A stretch of DNA of 64,000 nt from Alphaproteobacteria bacterium (GCA_024244705.1 JAAEOK010000042.1:24764-88763); one strand, 5' to 3'. Positions 8,726 through 17,148 are shown, numbered from the stretch's first letter. Made by a program: numbers and translations. Notes: generated by a model from the letters alone, not told the origin.

Positions 8726-10011
8726 CGTGCGACTTTGACCAGCAGGCCTGGCCCGATCTCGGCGAAGTCGGTCACCACGATCCGGCGACCTTCGAAATCG
8801 CCCTGGACCAAATACCGATCGCCGTCCCGCAATTGGATTTCCCCGTGTTCGCCGATCAATCGATCGTCATCGCCAACGACATAGATCGTCGATCCGGGAT
8901 GGATCGCGTATTCCGGTATGAGGTAAACGTCGTGATAGCGTCGATCGGGTATCTGTATCTCGACAAACGCGCCGGGCCGCAACAGCGTATCCGGACCCGT
9001 TCCGGCAATCTCAGCGTAGAACTCGATGCCGCCGCTGGACGCTTCGATGCGCCCTTCCGACCGCCTCAAAACGGCGTCATAGGCGGTCTCCCGGTCGCCG
9101 ACACGCCATGTCACCTGTGCCGGCCGGCCGTCAATTCCACCGCTCGCCAAGAGACGGGAGAACTGGGTGTCGCTCAAATGGAAGCGAGCCTCCAAGCCGC
9201 CGGCATCGTAGAGACGCGCGACACGATCACCGGTCCCGACGCGTTTGCCGATCGCTATGTCGGTATCGGCAAGAAAACCATCAAAGGGCGCGATCAGCTT
9301 GGTTTCTTCGAGGTCACGTTCGGCGCGGCGCAATTGGACCCGCGACCGAAGGATCGTGGCTGCCTGCTGTTCGGCGCGGGCCGACAACATCTCGATATCG
9401 CGGTGGGCGCTCAGGACACGTTGTCGTTCCTCGTTTCGTGCGATCACCGCATCGTCATGGGACTTCTTCGATCCCGACCCCTTGTCGAGCAAGGTCTTGC
9501 GTCTTTGCAGCTCCTTTTCCCGAAGCGCGAGTTGCTCGCGGTCGGTCGCCAGCATTGCTTGTTGGGCGTCTATATCAGCCTGGATTTCGTCGAGCCGGGC
9601 CTCGGCCTCGGCAATTTCGGCATTCGCCTCGTCGACCGCGGCCTGATAGTCGAACGGGTCGATCGCGATCAGTAATTCGCGCTGCCGAACGATGCCACCA
9701 TTGTGAAAGTTGGCCCCGACTTCGACGACCGGTCCGGCGACCAAAGGTCTTAGGTCGACCTCGCGGCCGGCGACGATCTCGCCAAAGGCGGTCAGCATCG
9801 GTTGCCGGTCGACCGCCGCGCCGACCATGATCTCGACGGTCCATTCCCGTTCCTCCGGGACCGCTGGATTAAGGATCGGGCGGGTCGCATGAAGGTACCC
9901 GGCGAATGCGCCGGCGACGACGACAATAAGAATGGGCAACCCAATCAACCAAAACCGGCGTTTGGGCGCACCGGCCATCGTAATGGCTGCCTTGTTAATT
10001 CGAAGCCGCAT
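8722..10011 (-). CDS. RND efflux periplasmic adaptor (HlyD/AcrA-type membrane fusion protein)
   Basis: The 429-residue adaptor has a membrane anchor near residues 18-42 and split lipoyl halves flanking a long coiled-coil hairpin at roughly residues 120-245 (Glu/Ala/Arg-rich heptads such as EARLDEIQADID). The second lipoyl half (LIAPFDGFLADTDIAIGKRV) leads into the beta-barrel and membrane-proximal domains. It would link the RND pump to an outer-membrane channel. It is the first gene of the two-gene operon. The ATG at 10011 was kept; an in-frame ATG at 9978 lies nearer the hydrophobic anchor and is a reasonable alternative. An AT-rich region with dyads lies directly upstream. Confidence 0.9.
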   Translation of the reverse strand: MRLRINKAAITMAGAPKRRFWLIGLPILIVVVAGAFAGYLHATRPILNPAVPEEREWTVEIMVGAAVDRQPMLTAFGEIVAGREVDLRPLVAGPVVEVGANFHNGGIVRQRELLIAIDPFDYQAAVDEANAEIAEAEARLDEIQADIDAQQAMLATDREQLALREKELQRRKTLLDKGSGSKKSHDDAVIARNEERQRVLSAHRDIEMLSARAEQQAATILRSRVQLRRAERDLEETKLIAPFDGFLADTDIAIGKRVGTGDRVARLYDAGGLEARFHLSDTQFSRLLASGGIDGRPAQVTWRVGDRETAYDAVLRRSEGRIEASSGGIEFYAEIAGTGPDTLLRPGAFVEIQIPDRRYHDVYLIPEYAIHPGSTIYVVGDDDRLIGEHGEIQLRDGDRYLVQGDFEGRRIVVTDFAEIGPGLLVKVAR

Positions 10012-10419
10012 TCTATCGCGTCGCGCTATGCTAATATATCAATCAAAGTAGATAACATAAGTTATTGTTTTAAAAAAGTTATAATAATCATACTTTGATG
10101 CTCGTGAGCGTTGGTAATCGACCCCGGATTCCAACTTCACGCCGCTTGTAATAGATGGGCATACATGACCGTCGGCGCCACTCTTTGCGCCCGAACCCTA
10201 TTACCGACATGCCCACGTCGCTGTCCGCATTCGCATGCGGACAGATCAACTAAGACACGTCCGGTATTCCGAATTCCTGCGGTTCAATTCCACACTAGGT
10301 TGTTGGCAGAACCAAACGATAAAATTTTGTCGTTGACGTGACAAGAATCACAGATTCCCGTTGGTTCATGGAAGATAGTTCGGTCCTCGGCATTGAGGGT
10401 TAGGACGGAGACCAGGACC
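10012..10419. other. Intergenic region between RND operon and small exported ORF
   Basis: About 400 bp contain no convincing gene. The left part holds the dyads described separately. Position 10221-10244 is a perfect 10-bp inverted repeat (ctgtccgcat / atgcggacag) with a 4-base loop and no following T-tract, so it is more likely a protein-binding site or remnant than an intrinsic terminator. Confidence 0.6.
10042..10099. promoter_or_regulatory. AT-rich dyad region upstream of the RND efflux operon
   Basis: Just upstream of the adaptor start sits a markedly AT-rich block in an otherwise GC-rich window. A perfect 9-bp inverted repeat (atcaaagta at 10042-10050 and tactttgat at 10091-10099) brackets an inner dyad ataac-N4-gttat at 10052-10065. 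Spaced half-sites of this sort resemble operators of efflux-pump regulators, but no regulator gene is adjacent. The promoter and operator role is inferred. Confidence 0.4.
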
Positions 10420-10587
10420 ATGGCCCACTCCATTCCGTATTTCCGGCGCATTATGGCTGCCAGCTTGGGTTTCATGGTGGTGCTGATGCTTACTGCGATG
10501 TCGGCGCTCGGCATGACCGACGAATGCCATCACGAAACGTCCACAGTCTCCGTCGGCGAGACCGCCAACGCCGCTATCAAGCACTAA
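10420..10587 (+). CDS. Small hypothetical exported or membrane-anchored peptide (55 aa)
   Basis: A short frame begins with ATG at 10420 preceded by a purine-rich cggag sequence about 9 bp upstream. The product has a basic N-terminus (PYFRR), one hydrophobic segment (MAASLGFMVVLMLTAMSALG) and a short polar tail with one Cys and two adjacent His. This resembles a signal peptide or single-span peptide. No family is recognised. It converges on the CigR-like gene. Without a comparative search it may be a chance frame, hence low confidence. Confidence 0.35.
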   Translation: MAHSIPYFRRIMAASLGFMVVLMLTAMSALGMTDECHHETSTVSVGETANAAIKH

Positions 10588-10686
10588 TCGATACGGTCAC
10601 GCGCATCGAATAACGGCCCGTCGCTGCACCACGCCCGGCAATTGTCCAACAACTCATTCCGTGAATGCCCGCGTCGCGGCCGCACC

Positions 10687-11154
10687 TCAGAACGAGTTCT
10701 TGAACAAATCGACAATGACGTTGGTCGCCTGAGCAATCAGAAGAACGTCATTGCCCGCCATCGTCCATTCATATCCCTGATAATACGGTAGCTGGGAAGT
10801 CAATCCGTTGGGGAACCGGGTCTTGGCGATGCCTGGCGGGATTGGTTTCCCACGCGCGAGATTCTTCGCGATTCCGGGTGGCAGCGGCTTGACGGCACCG
10901 CCGAACGCGTTCGGGTCGCTGCGATAAAAATTGCGGATGATATCAATATCGGACTGGGTTATGACCGGAAGCCCGGACGACGTGATCGTGACACCCGTAT
11001 TCGTTCCCGGAATCGTCACATCGACGCTGCCGCCCTGATTTCCTTGGTTTCCCTGATTGCCCTTGTTCTTTTCGTTCTTGGCGTCGGACACCGATGCGAC
11101 GGAAAGGGCCAAAAACACGGCGAGAACGAGTGTTGGAATCTTGCCCATTTTCAT
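10687..11154 (-). CDS. Exported protein resembling the CigR family
   Basis: The 155-residue product has a clear signal peptide (cleavage near SVSDA, residue 25) and then a low-complexity linker of Gly-Asn-Gln repeats at 27-42. Two PPGIAK motifs follow at residues 92-97 and 106-111, separated by a basic spacer. Repeated PPG-hydrophobic-AK motifs are the hallmark of CigR-type proteins, first named as anti-virulence regulators in Salmonella. A hydrophobic C-terminal segment (VLLIAQATNVIVDLF) may contact the membrane. The alphaproteobacterial homologues have no established role. It is monocistronic, on the strand opposite to its neighbours. Confidence 0.7.
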   Translation of the reverse strand: MKMGKIPTLVLAVFLALSVASVSDAKNEKNKGNQGNQGNQGGSVDVTIPGTNTGVTITSSGLPVITQSDIDIIRNFYRSDPNAFGGAVKPLPPGIAKNLARGKPIPPGIAKTRFPNGLTSQLPYYQGYEWTMAGNDVLLIAQATNVIVDLFKNSF

Positions 11155-11305
11155 ACCTCCGAGCTGCTCACATTGAAGTCATGATACCAAAAACGAAGTA
11201 CCGGCGCCTTACTTCGATCCAACCGTATCGATCAAAAAACGCTGGAAATAATTCCGGCGAACGCCACCTAGGAATAGACCGGCGAAACTGAATGCGGGAT
11301 GAACG

Positions 11306-11983
11306 ATGGGTATCGTCGAAATCATTGCCGTCACCATGGGGGTGGCCTGGGCCAGCGGCATCAATCTCTATGCCACAATCGGAATGCTCGGAATTCTGGG
11401 CGCGACCGGGAACATCGCCCTGCCGCCCGATCTGCTGATTCTCCAGGATCCGATTGTCATCGCCGCGGCGTGTTTCATGTACGTCGTCGAGTTTTTCGCC
11501 GACAAGGTGCCCGGCGTCGACAGCGGGTGGGACGCCATTCAGACATTCGTCCGCATTCCGGCAGGCGCGGTGTTGGCCGCGGGCGCGGTCGGAGAGCTCG
11601 GACCTGGCGCCGAGCTCGCGGCGGCGATTGCCGGCGGCACGCTGGCCGCGTCGACCCATTCGGTCAAGGCCGGAACCCGCCTCATGATTAACGCCTCGCC
11701 CGAGCCGTTCACCAACTGGGGCGCCTCGGTCAGCGAGGACCTCATGGTCTTCGGTGGGTTGTGGCTCGCCTTGAACTATCCGATCATGTGGATCGGCATC
11801 GTCATCATCTTCGTGCTCTTGCTGATCTGGCTGTTGCCGAAGATCTGGCGCGGGGTGCGGGCTCTGTTTCGGAAGATCGGATCCATTTTCAGTGGCAAGG
11901 AAGCGTCCGCCGCCAAGGAGGCGGATGCGGCATTCGTTGCCGAGGCGGAAAAGACGGTTCGTTCGTTGCAACGGAACGATTAA
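11306..11983 (+). CDS. DUF4126 family integral membrane protein
   Basis: The 225-residue protein matches DUF4126. It has a hydrophobic N-terminus with the ASGINLYATI motif, a conserved FFADKVPGVDSGWD segment, a glycine/alanine-rich helix region, and the SVKAGTRLMINASPEP block. A final strong membrane helix (IMWIGIVIIFVLLLIWLLP) is followed by a basic cytosolic tail. The function is unknown; members are predicted membrane proteins. The gene converges on mtgA with 38 bp between stops. No obvious operon partner is present. Confidence 0.85.
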   Translation: MGIVEIIAVTMGVAWASGINLYATIGMLGILGATGNIALPPDLLILQDPIVIAAACFMYVVEFFADKVPGVDSGWDAIQTFVRIPAGAVLAAGAVGELGPGAELAAAIAGGTLAASTHSVKAGTRLMINASPEPFTNWGASVSEDLMVFGGLWLALNYPIMWIGIVIIFVLLLIWLLPKIWRGVRALFRKIGSIFSGKEASAAKEADAAFVAEAEKTVRSLQRND

Positions 11984-12021
11984 TGACCCCGGCGCGGCGC
12001 GGGTTTTCGGCCGGCCGGCGC

Positions 12022-12702
12022 CTATCGCAAGCAATCGAAGTGAGGCCCCAATTGACTCATACGCCGTTTCAATTTGATCGCCCGTTCGGCGACATAGGGA
12101 GACGGTGGATTGACATTGTAAACACGCGGATTGGGTAGGGCAGCGGCGAGCAACGCCGCTTCGCGCCGCGACACCGAATTCGCCGAGGTGCGGAAATTTA
12201 TCTGGGCGGCCGCTTCGACGCCGAAAACCCCCTGCCCCCACTCCGCTATATTCAGATACACCTCCATGATTCGCCGCTTGTCCCAAAGCGCTTCGATTAC
12301 GAGCGTCAGATACGCTTCGGCGACCTTGCGGACAATGTCCCGCCCGGGCCAAAGGAACAGGTTCTTCGCCACCTGCATGGTAATGGTGCTGGCGCCGCGC
12401 GGTCGCTCGCCGGAAAACGCTCGCCCCACTTCGTTCTCCAAGGCATCCCAATCGAAGCCGCCGTGGCTGCAGAACAAATTATCCTCGGCGGCAATAACGC
12501 CTTCCGGCACGTAGGCCGAGATGCGGTCAAGCGGGACCCAGGACTTGCGCAGTCCCTCGCCCTCGACCAAACGGATCACCATGAGTGGCGTGATCGGCAC
12601 CGGGAGAACCCGATAGATCGCGATCATCAGGATGGGCCCCAGCAATAGCAACAAGATCAGACCCAGCGCGAGACGGCGAACGAATCTGAGGGGACGTATC
12701 AT
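12022..12702 (-). CDS. mtgA: Monofunctional biosynthetic peptidoglycan transglycosylase
   Basis: This is a family 51 glycosyltransferase that polymerises lipid II into glycan strands at the periplasmic face of the inner membrane. Numbered from ATG 12702, a membrane helix lies at about residues 10-32. The GT51 motifs follow in order: IAAEDNLFCSHGGFDW with the catalytic Glu, RGASTITMQVAKNLFLW, KRRIMEVYLNIAEWG, and the REAALLAAALPNP block. There is no transpeptidase domain, so it is monofunctional. The frame extends to 12753, but ATG 12702 places the basic N-terminus directly before the helix as in other MtgA proteins. Confidence 0.93.
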   Translation of the reverse strand: MIRPLRFVRRLALGLILLLLLGPILMIAIYRVLPVPITPLMVIRLVEGEGLRKSWVPLDRISAYVPEGVIAAEDNLFCSHGGFDWDALENEVGRAFSGERPRGASTITMQVAKNLFLWPGRDIVRKVAEAYLTLVIEALWDKRRIMEVYLNIAEWGQGVFGVEAAAQINFRTSANSVSRREAALLAAALPNPRVYNVNPPSPYVAERAIKLKRRMSQLGPHFDCLR

Positions 12703-12769
12703 GGCGCCAGCATTGAGACCCAAGAGGAGCGGCGGCGCAAGGTCGAGCGCCACGCGCCCGCGCCGTTGG

Positions 12770-13633
12770 CTAAGCCGATCCGCTTTGGTTGCCCATCAGG
12801 GCGGCGATATAGGGCGGGACTGCAAAGGCGCCGCTATGAACGGCCGGCGTATAGTATCGGGTGGCGATATCGGCGGCGGCGAACCGCGTCTCCAAAGTCG
12901 CCGCGGAAACCGACCTCAAATCGCTATCGTCGCTCGCCCAACCGAACGCCATGACTCCGCCGACATACATCGGCACCGCCGCCAAGTAACAGGAAACGTC
13001 GCGAAATATCGGGCGCAGGCCTCGCGCCGTCGCGGTCAATTCGTCGCCCTGATAAAACGGGACACCGTTTTGGGTCACCAGCACGCCGCCGGGATTGAGG
13101 CGGTTCTTGCAAGCGGCATAGAATTGGCCCGAGAACAGGGCCTCGCCAGGACCGACAGGGTCGGTCGAATCGATGATCATGACGTCATAGCGTTCGCCGT
13201 CGCGGCCGACGAAGGCCACGCCGTCATCGATCACCAGGTCGGTGCGCGGATCATCGAACGCACCGCCGCAAATCGTCGGCAAATACTCGCGGCTGATATC
13301 GACCACGGCGCGGTCGATCTCGACCAGGGTCGCCCTGTCGACGGTCTTGTGCTTCAGGACCTCCTCGAGCGTGCCACCGTCACCGCCGCCGATAATCAAG
13401 ACCGTGCGGGCGTCGCCATGGCCCAGCAGAGGAACGTGGGCCAACATTTCATGATAGACGAACTCATCGGCCTCGGTGGTCTGGACGATATCATCGAGCA
13501 TCATGACCCGGCCCAGGGTCGGGTTGTCGAAGATCACCAGCCGCTGATGCTCGGTGGCGCTGTCGTAGAGCACCGACTCCGCCTCGACCTGCATGCGGAC
13601 CCCGTCATGCAGGGTTTCGACCATCCAGGCCAT
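12770..13633 (-). CDS. speE: Spermidine synthase (polyamine aminopropyltransferase)
   Basis: The 287-residue enzyme transfers the aminopropyl group of decarboxylated S-adenosylmethionine to putrescine. Diagnostic motifs are the N-terminal TEHQRLVIFDN region, the nucleotide-binding loop VLIIGGGDGGTLEEVLKH, the acidic VEIDRAVVDISREYLP segment and the active-site IIDSTDPVGPGE. The start at 13633 is fixed by AAGGAG seven bases upstream; the frame runs further but the extra N-terminus overlaps speD. It begins 2 bp after the speD stop, so the two enzymes form a coupled polyamine operon. Confidence 0.95.
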   Translation of the reverse strand: MAWMVETLHDGVRMQVEAESVLYDSATEHQRLVIFDNPTLGRVMMLDDIVQTTEADEFVYHEMLAHVPLLGHGDARTVLIIGGGDGGTLEEVLKHKTVDRATLVEIDRAVVDISREYLPTICGGAFDDPRTDLVIDDGVAFVGRDGERYDVMIIDSTDPVGPGEALFSGQFYAACKNRLNPGGVLVTQNGVPFYQGDELTATARGLRPIFRDVSCYLAAVPMYVGGVMAFGWASDDSDLRSVSAATLETRFAAADIATRYYTPAVHSGAFAVPPYIAALMGNQSGSA

Positions 13634-13635
13634 GG

Positions 13636-14127
13636 TCAGGCTCCTTTGCCGCGGAGATGTTCGGAGACGACGATACGCGTCGGCGCGAAGGCGGCGCGGA
13701 TCACTTCGACCGCACGCTGGGGCTCGGCGTCGCCGCACATGAATATGTCGAGCGCGGCGAAACCACGTTCCGGCCAGCTATGAATGCTGATATGGGATTC
13801 CGCCAGCACGGCCACACCGGACACGCCGCCGTTGGGCGTAAAGTGGTGCAGGTGGATATGCAACAGGGTTGCCTTCGCGGCTTCGACGCAGTCGCGCAGC
13901 GTCTGCTCGACGTAACCGAGGTCGTCGAGGCGGTCGGCGCCGATCAGATCGATAATCAAATGGGTGCCGGCGAATTCGATGCCGTCGCGTTCGACGAAAT
14001 AGTCCTTGCGGTCGTCGCCCGAGGGCGCGGATTCGCTTTGCGTGAGCAGTTCTTCCGTTCGGGCGGTGCTTGAAATCGGTTCCAAGTCCATCCCCAATTG
14101 GAAGAGGGCGTGATTTGCAGATGTCAT
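13636..14127 (-). CDS. speD: S-adenosylmethionine decarboxylase proenzyme (class 1B)
   Basis: The 163-residue proenzyme self-cleaves to create a pyruvoyl cofactor. The cleavage site is Glu110-Ser111 in AESHISIHSWPE. His116 and Cys131 (IFMCGD) stand at the spacing found in Thermotoga SpeD (Ser63, His68, Cys83). The ATG at 14127 is preceded by GGGGAGG at good distance. An N-terminal extension of about 48 residues before the conserved core is not typical of minimal SpeD proteins. Its product feeds SpeE immediately downstream. Confidence 0.93.
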   Translation of the reverse strand: MTSANHALFQLGMDLEPISSTARTEELLTQSESAPSGDDRKDYFVERDGIEFAGTHLIIDLIGADRLDDLGYVEQTLRDCVEAAKATLLHIHLHHFTPNGGVSGVAVLAESHISIHSWPERGFAALDIFMCGDAEPQRAVEVIRAAFAPTRIVVSEHLRGKGA

Positions 14128-14568
14128 CTGCGACCTCCCCAACCAGTAGATGACCCGGCGCGGTGCCCGGGAGCGCCGGATATAGGGCTTCGCGGGTGAG
14201 CTTTTCAAGCGAAAACTGCTTGCAAACCCTAAGATTTTCGGATTCTTCGCGGAGCCGGGAAGAGCCAGTTCGCCGGCCGACCGTGCCGGTCTCAAATCGC
14301 CGTCTTCGGACGCGTCATACCGGGCGGGTTTCGGACCCCGATGTTGTTCCGCCAGGCACTCTAGACCGCGCCCCAAATCCGGCCAAACCCAGCCGGAGCC
14401 CTCCCGATGGGCGGCACCCCAGCGCCGGTGGTAGCGGCGCCCATGAGGCACCACCAAACTTGAAGGTCCGAGCCATCGGCATGAAATCGAAATGAATGGC
14501 ATCGGAATTTCATTGTGTGCAGAATGGCCAACGTCTGCGATGGCCGCGGACGAACAGGAGATGACAAC
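14128..14568. other. Intergenic region between speD and the LEA-type lipoprotein gene
   Basis: About 440 bp separate two divergent genes and must contain both promoters. A small dyad (caagc / gcttg, 14206-14222) lies on the speD side. No gene, tRNA or recognisable riboswitch is seen. Frames crossing it are unsupported N-terminal extensions of speD or short chance frames. Confidence 0.5.
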
Positions 14569-15063
14569 GTGACCCACCGCGACCGGCCGGGACCAAAGGC
14601 ATTGCTCATACAGATCGCGCGCAGCGTAGCGATCGCAGCCCTCGTCGTAGTCGGCGCTTGCTCAACGATCGGCGTCGAACGGCCGCGGGTCTTCGTCGAA
14701 GATATCCGTCCCATTGGCGGCGGCGCGCTTTCGCAGCGGTTCGAACTCGTTCTGCGCCTTCAGAATCCCAACGATTCGGACCTTCACGTGCGTGGCATGA
14801 GTTTCGACCTCGATCTGAACGGGGGCCGCTTCGCGTCCGGGGTCAGTAATCAGCGAGTAACGATCCCGCGCCTCGGCAGTGCCACGATGACGGTCGATGC
14901 CTCGACCTCGACATTCGATCTGCTAGCCCAGGTCTTCCGCCTCTCCAACAACCCCACCCTGGATTATAACCTCCACGGCAAGGTGCTCGTCGACGGCACC
15001 TTGAGCGGCAGTGTGCCGTTCGAAGACGGCGGCGAGATAACCCTCACTCGGCCCACGTCCTAG
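14569..15063 (+). CDS. LEA type 2 (WHy-domain) family lipoprotein
   Basis: The 164-residue product carries an N-terminal hydrophobic segment ending in VGACS, a plausible lipobox. A LEA14/WHy domain follows: QRFELVLRLQNPNDSDLHVRG, a central beta region and the TLDYNLHGKV stretch. Such proteins are thought to protect against desiccation or act as periplasmic stress proteins. The GTG at 14569 was chosen because AGGAG lies eight bases upstream. Its 3' end overlaps the end of the convergent membrane-protein gene by 20 bp. Confidence 0.8.
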   Translation: MTHRDRPGPKALLIQIARSVAIAALVVVGACSTIGVERPRVFVEDIRPIGGGALSQRFELVLRLQNPNDSDLHVRGMSFDLDLNGGRFASGVSNQRVTIPRLGSATMTVDASTSTFDLLAQVFRLSNNPTLDYNLHGKVLVDGTLSGSVPFEDGGEITLTRPTS

Positions 15064-16648
15064 CCCCGGTCGCCGGCGCCATCGACTGGGAGGGGATATC
15101 CTGTCGTGAAATCAGGCACTGGAGCGCGCCCAACGATCCGCCGATGAATCCGGCCGTCACCGGCGCGGCAATCAGAAAATATTCCTCCGGTACGCCCCTG
15201 ACCGCCAATCCCAGGGCATAGGTCAACTTGACCACGATCAGGCTGACGACGGCAGCGGGCACGCCATGTGCAACGAGATCGACGACGAAATTGATCGCCC
15301 GATGGTCGCTCAGCCGTAGATTTGACATCAGGACAAATATCGTGCCGACCAGCGCCGGCGGCACGGCCCACGGAAAGATCTGCTGGATAACGACGCGGGC
15401 GTTCTCGGACGATCCGGTGGATACCATTTCCGTGTTCGCGTCCAACACCGCGAGCAAGAGTGCAGGCAAAACCGCCAGGCCGTAGCAGCCGGCAAACGTC
15501 AGGATCGCGGCGACCAGTTTGTCATCCCACTCGAGCGCGCCCATGAACTGTTCGCGGTCGAGCAGGTAGAGTTGAGTGCCGGCGCCGAACATCAGCGGCA
15601 ACATGAACATGGGCACCGCGAGGACGCTCCAGGCGACGCCGATTTCGATGAAATAGACGATGATGCTCGATTCGATCGCGCTGCCGGTTTCGATCAGCAA
15701 CAGATAGGCGGATAGGGTGGAACCGATTATCGTTACCAGCCCCACAGTGACGATACCGACGATGATCTGGCCGGTCTTGAATTGCCATCCGACGACCCGC
15801 ACGGCATGGATTTCGAGCTCTCCGGCCAGGACATTGCGCGCCTTGTATTCGTTGTTTTCAACCTGCAAGACGGCACAGACCAGGTAACGCGCAATGCGTT
15901 TGAGCATGGCCTCGAGATGGTCGTGGAAGAAGTCGGCGTCGCGCAATCCTTCTTGCACATCGTTGTGGATCGCTTCGAACTGCTCCTCCAACCGGTCCTG
16001 GAACGCCTGGTTCTTGGCAAAGAACAGGAAATAGGCCTTGGCTGCGCGAAAGCGGCGCGAGTTCTTGAGCCGCCGAATGCGGTCGCAGATTTCCTCGAAG
16101 ACCCGGAGATCGCGTTCGATCGAACCGAGGCTTGGGCCGGCATTGGATTCGTCGTTTCCGACCCGTTCCAGATTCATCCGTATGCCGGTGATGACGTCCT
16201 CGGCGATCGCCCGCGCCTTCAGCGGTATGCTGGCGAATTCATCGAGGAAATCACGCAGGCGCTGGTCGATTCGCGCGACCACCGGCACCGCCGGCAGCAC
16301 CGCCGTTACCGCCATCGCCGCCCACGCCGGCGCGCCGACATCCTTGCCTTCGATGGTGCCGATGAAGGTGACCAGATATTGCTGAAGCTCGGGAAACGAG
16401 CCAATGATGATGAGCCCGAAATAGACCGCGACATAGACCCCGGTGTAGGTGAAGGACGCTAAATAATAGCGAAACCGCGTCGTGAACGATCGCGGATAGA
16501 CCGGCGGATCGAGCTCCTCGATATCCGCCTTCATCAGGCTGTAGCGACCCTGGCTGAAGACGAACACCACGCCGAGGCCGACCCAGAAAGCCGGATCAGC
16601 CAATGTCGTGCCGAGGGTTCGGAGGACATCGTCGAACAAATTCGACAA
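15044..16648 (-). CDS. Large polytopic membrane protein of unknown function (534 aa)
   Basis: The protein has hydrophobic segments near residues 18-32, 62-85 and 105-122. A long charged soluble region follows at roughly 125-275, rich in Arg/Glu and probably helical (DQRLRDFLDEFASIPL, AKAYFLFFAKNQAF). At least five or six further membrane segments run to the C-terminus. The TTG start at 16648 has GAGG seven bases upstream. I do not recognise the family. Layout of membrane-soluble-membrane with an alpha-helical middle suggests a sensor or transporter scaffold but nothing catalytic is visible. Its stop lies inside the convergent LEA gene. Confidence 0.75.
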   Translation of the reverse strand: MSNLFDDVLRTLGTTLADPAFWVGLGVVFVFSQGRYSLMKADIEELDPPVYPRSFTTRFRYYLASFTYTGVYVAVYFGLIIIGSFPELQQYLVTFIGTIEGKDVGAPAWAAMAVTAVLPAVPVVARIDQRLRDFLDEFASIPLKARAIAEDVITGIRMNLERVGNDESNAGPSLGSIERDLRVFEEICDRIRRLKNSRRFRAAKAYFLFFAKNQAFQDRLEEQFEAIHNDVQEGLRDADFFHDHLEAMLKRIARYLVCAVLQVENNEYKARNVLAGELEIHAVRVVGWQFKTGQIIVGIVTVGLVTIIGSTLSAYLLLIETGSAIESSIIVYFIEIGVAWSVLAVPMFMLPLMFGAGTQLYLLDREQFMGALEWDDKLVAAILTFAGCYGLAVLPALLLAVLDANTEMVSTGSSENARVVIQQIFPWAVPPALVGTIFVLMSNLRLSDHRAINFVVDLVAHGVPAAVVSLIVVKLTYALGLAVRGVPEEYFLIAAPVTAGFIGGSLGALQCLISRQDIPSQSMAPATGARTWAE

Positions 16649-16764
16649 CGCGCTACCTCATCTGTTGCCGCTCGCGGCTGACCCCGGTAATGCTGAGCGG
16701 AGGTGCTAAAGACGTCGTTTAGCTTTTAATCTTAGATATCAAGACACAAGCTTAGTACATTGTA

Positions 16765-17148
16765 TTAATTATTACACGATTTGCAACAATCCCATTCGAT
16801 GCAGCCTTCCGGCGATCGCCGTATGCGGCAGGTTTGCCAGGCGCAACCGGGCTCTGCTTGGCGCTGTTGACATTGCGGCGGAGGCTGGCAGCTCGCCGCC
16901 AAGCTCGGGACCGTGCCCCGATCAGGAGCACTGCAAGAGCCTGCTGTCTCGACGGTGTCGACCGGCCGATTGGCGAACGATAGATCGGTACTGCAGGTGG
17001 CCGCCGGCGATACGGTCGCGATCCTGGTCTCACCTTCTGCCGAGTCGCCATACGATCCGGCATCGGCCGTCAAAGGCAGCGATCCGCCGCAAAGCAAAAA
17101 TATCCACAGCACCGCCAGTCGCATGATGTGAAACGTTGTTGCGTGCAT
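16765..17148 (-). CDS. Small cysteine-rich exported protein, unknown function
   Basis: The 127-residue product has a signal peptide (hydrophobic LAVLWIFLLCGGSLPL, cleavage near TADA, residue 30). A mature part follows with ten cysteines (residues 52, 72, 87, 93, 102, 107, 116, 121, 122, 125), more densely toward the C-terminus. An even number of Cys in a secreted protein implies several disulfides. No family is recognised. The second Met at residue 9 is an equally good start. The upstream region is intergenic toward the dioxygenase gene, and an unusually AT-rich stretch follows its stop. Confidence 0.55.
   Translation of the reverse strand: MHATTFHIMRLAVLWIFLLCGGSLPLTADAGSYGDSAEGETRIATVSPAATCSTDLSFANRPVDTVETAGSCSAPDRGTVPSLAASCQPPPQCQQRQAEPGCAWQTCRIRRSPEGCIEWDCCKSCNN

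Noticed and set aside
7490..8884. 464-codon frame antisense to the RND permease gene
   Set aside because: Shadow of a certain gene; His/Asp-rich text follows from complementary codons.
10276..10300. tRNA-like T-arm text (ggttcaattcc) in the gap after the RND operon
   Set aside because: No pairing acceptor, D or anticodon arms can be built around it.
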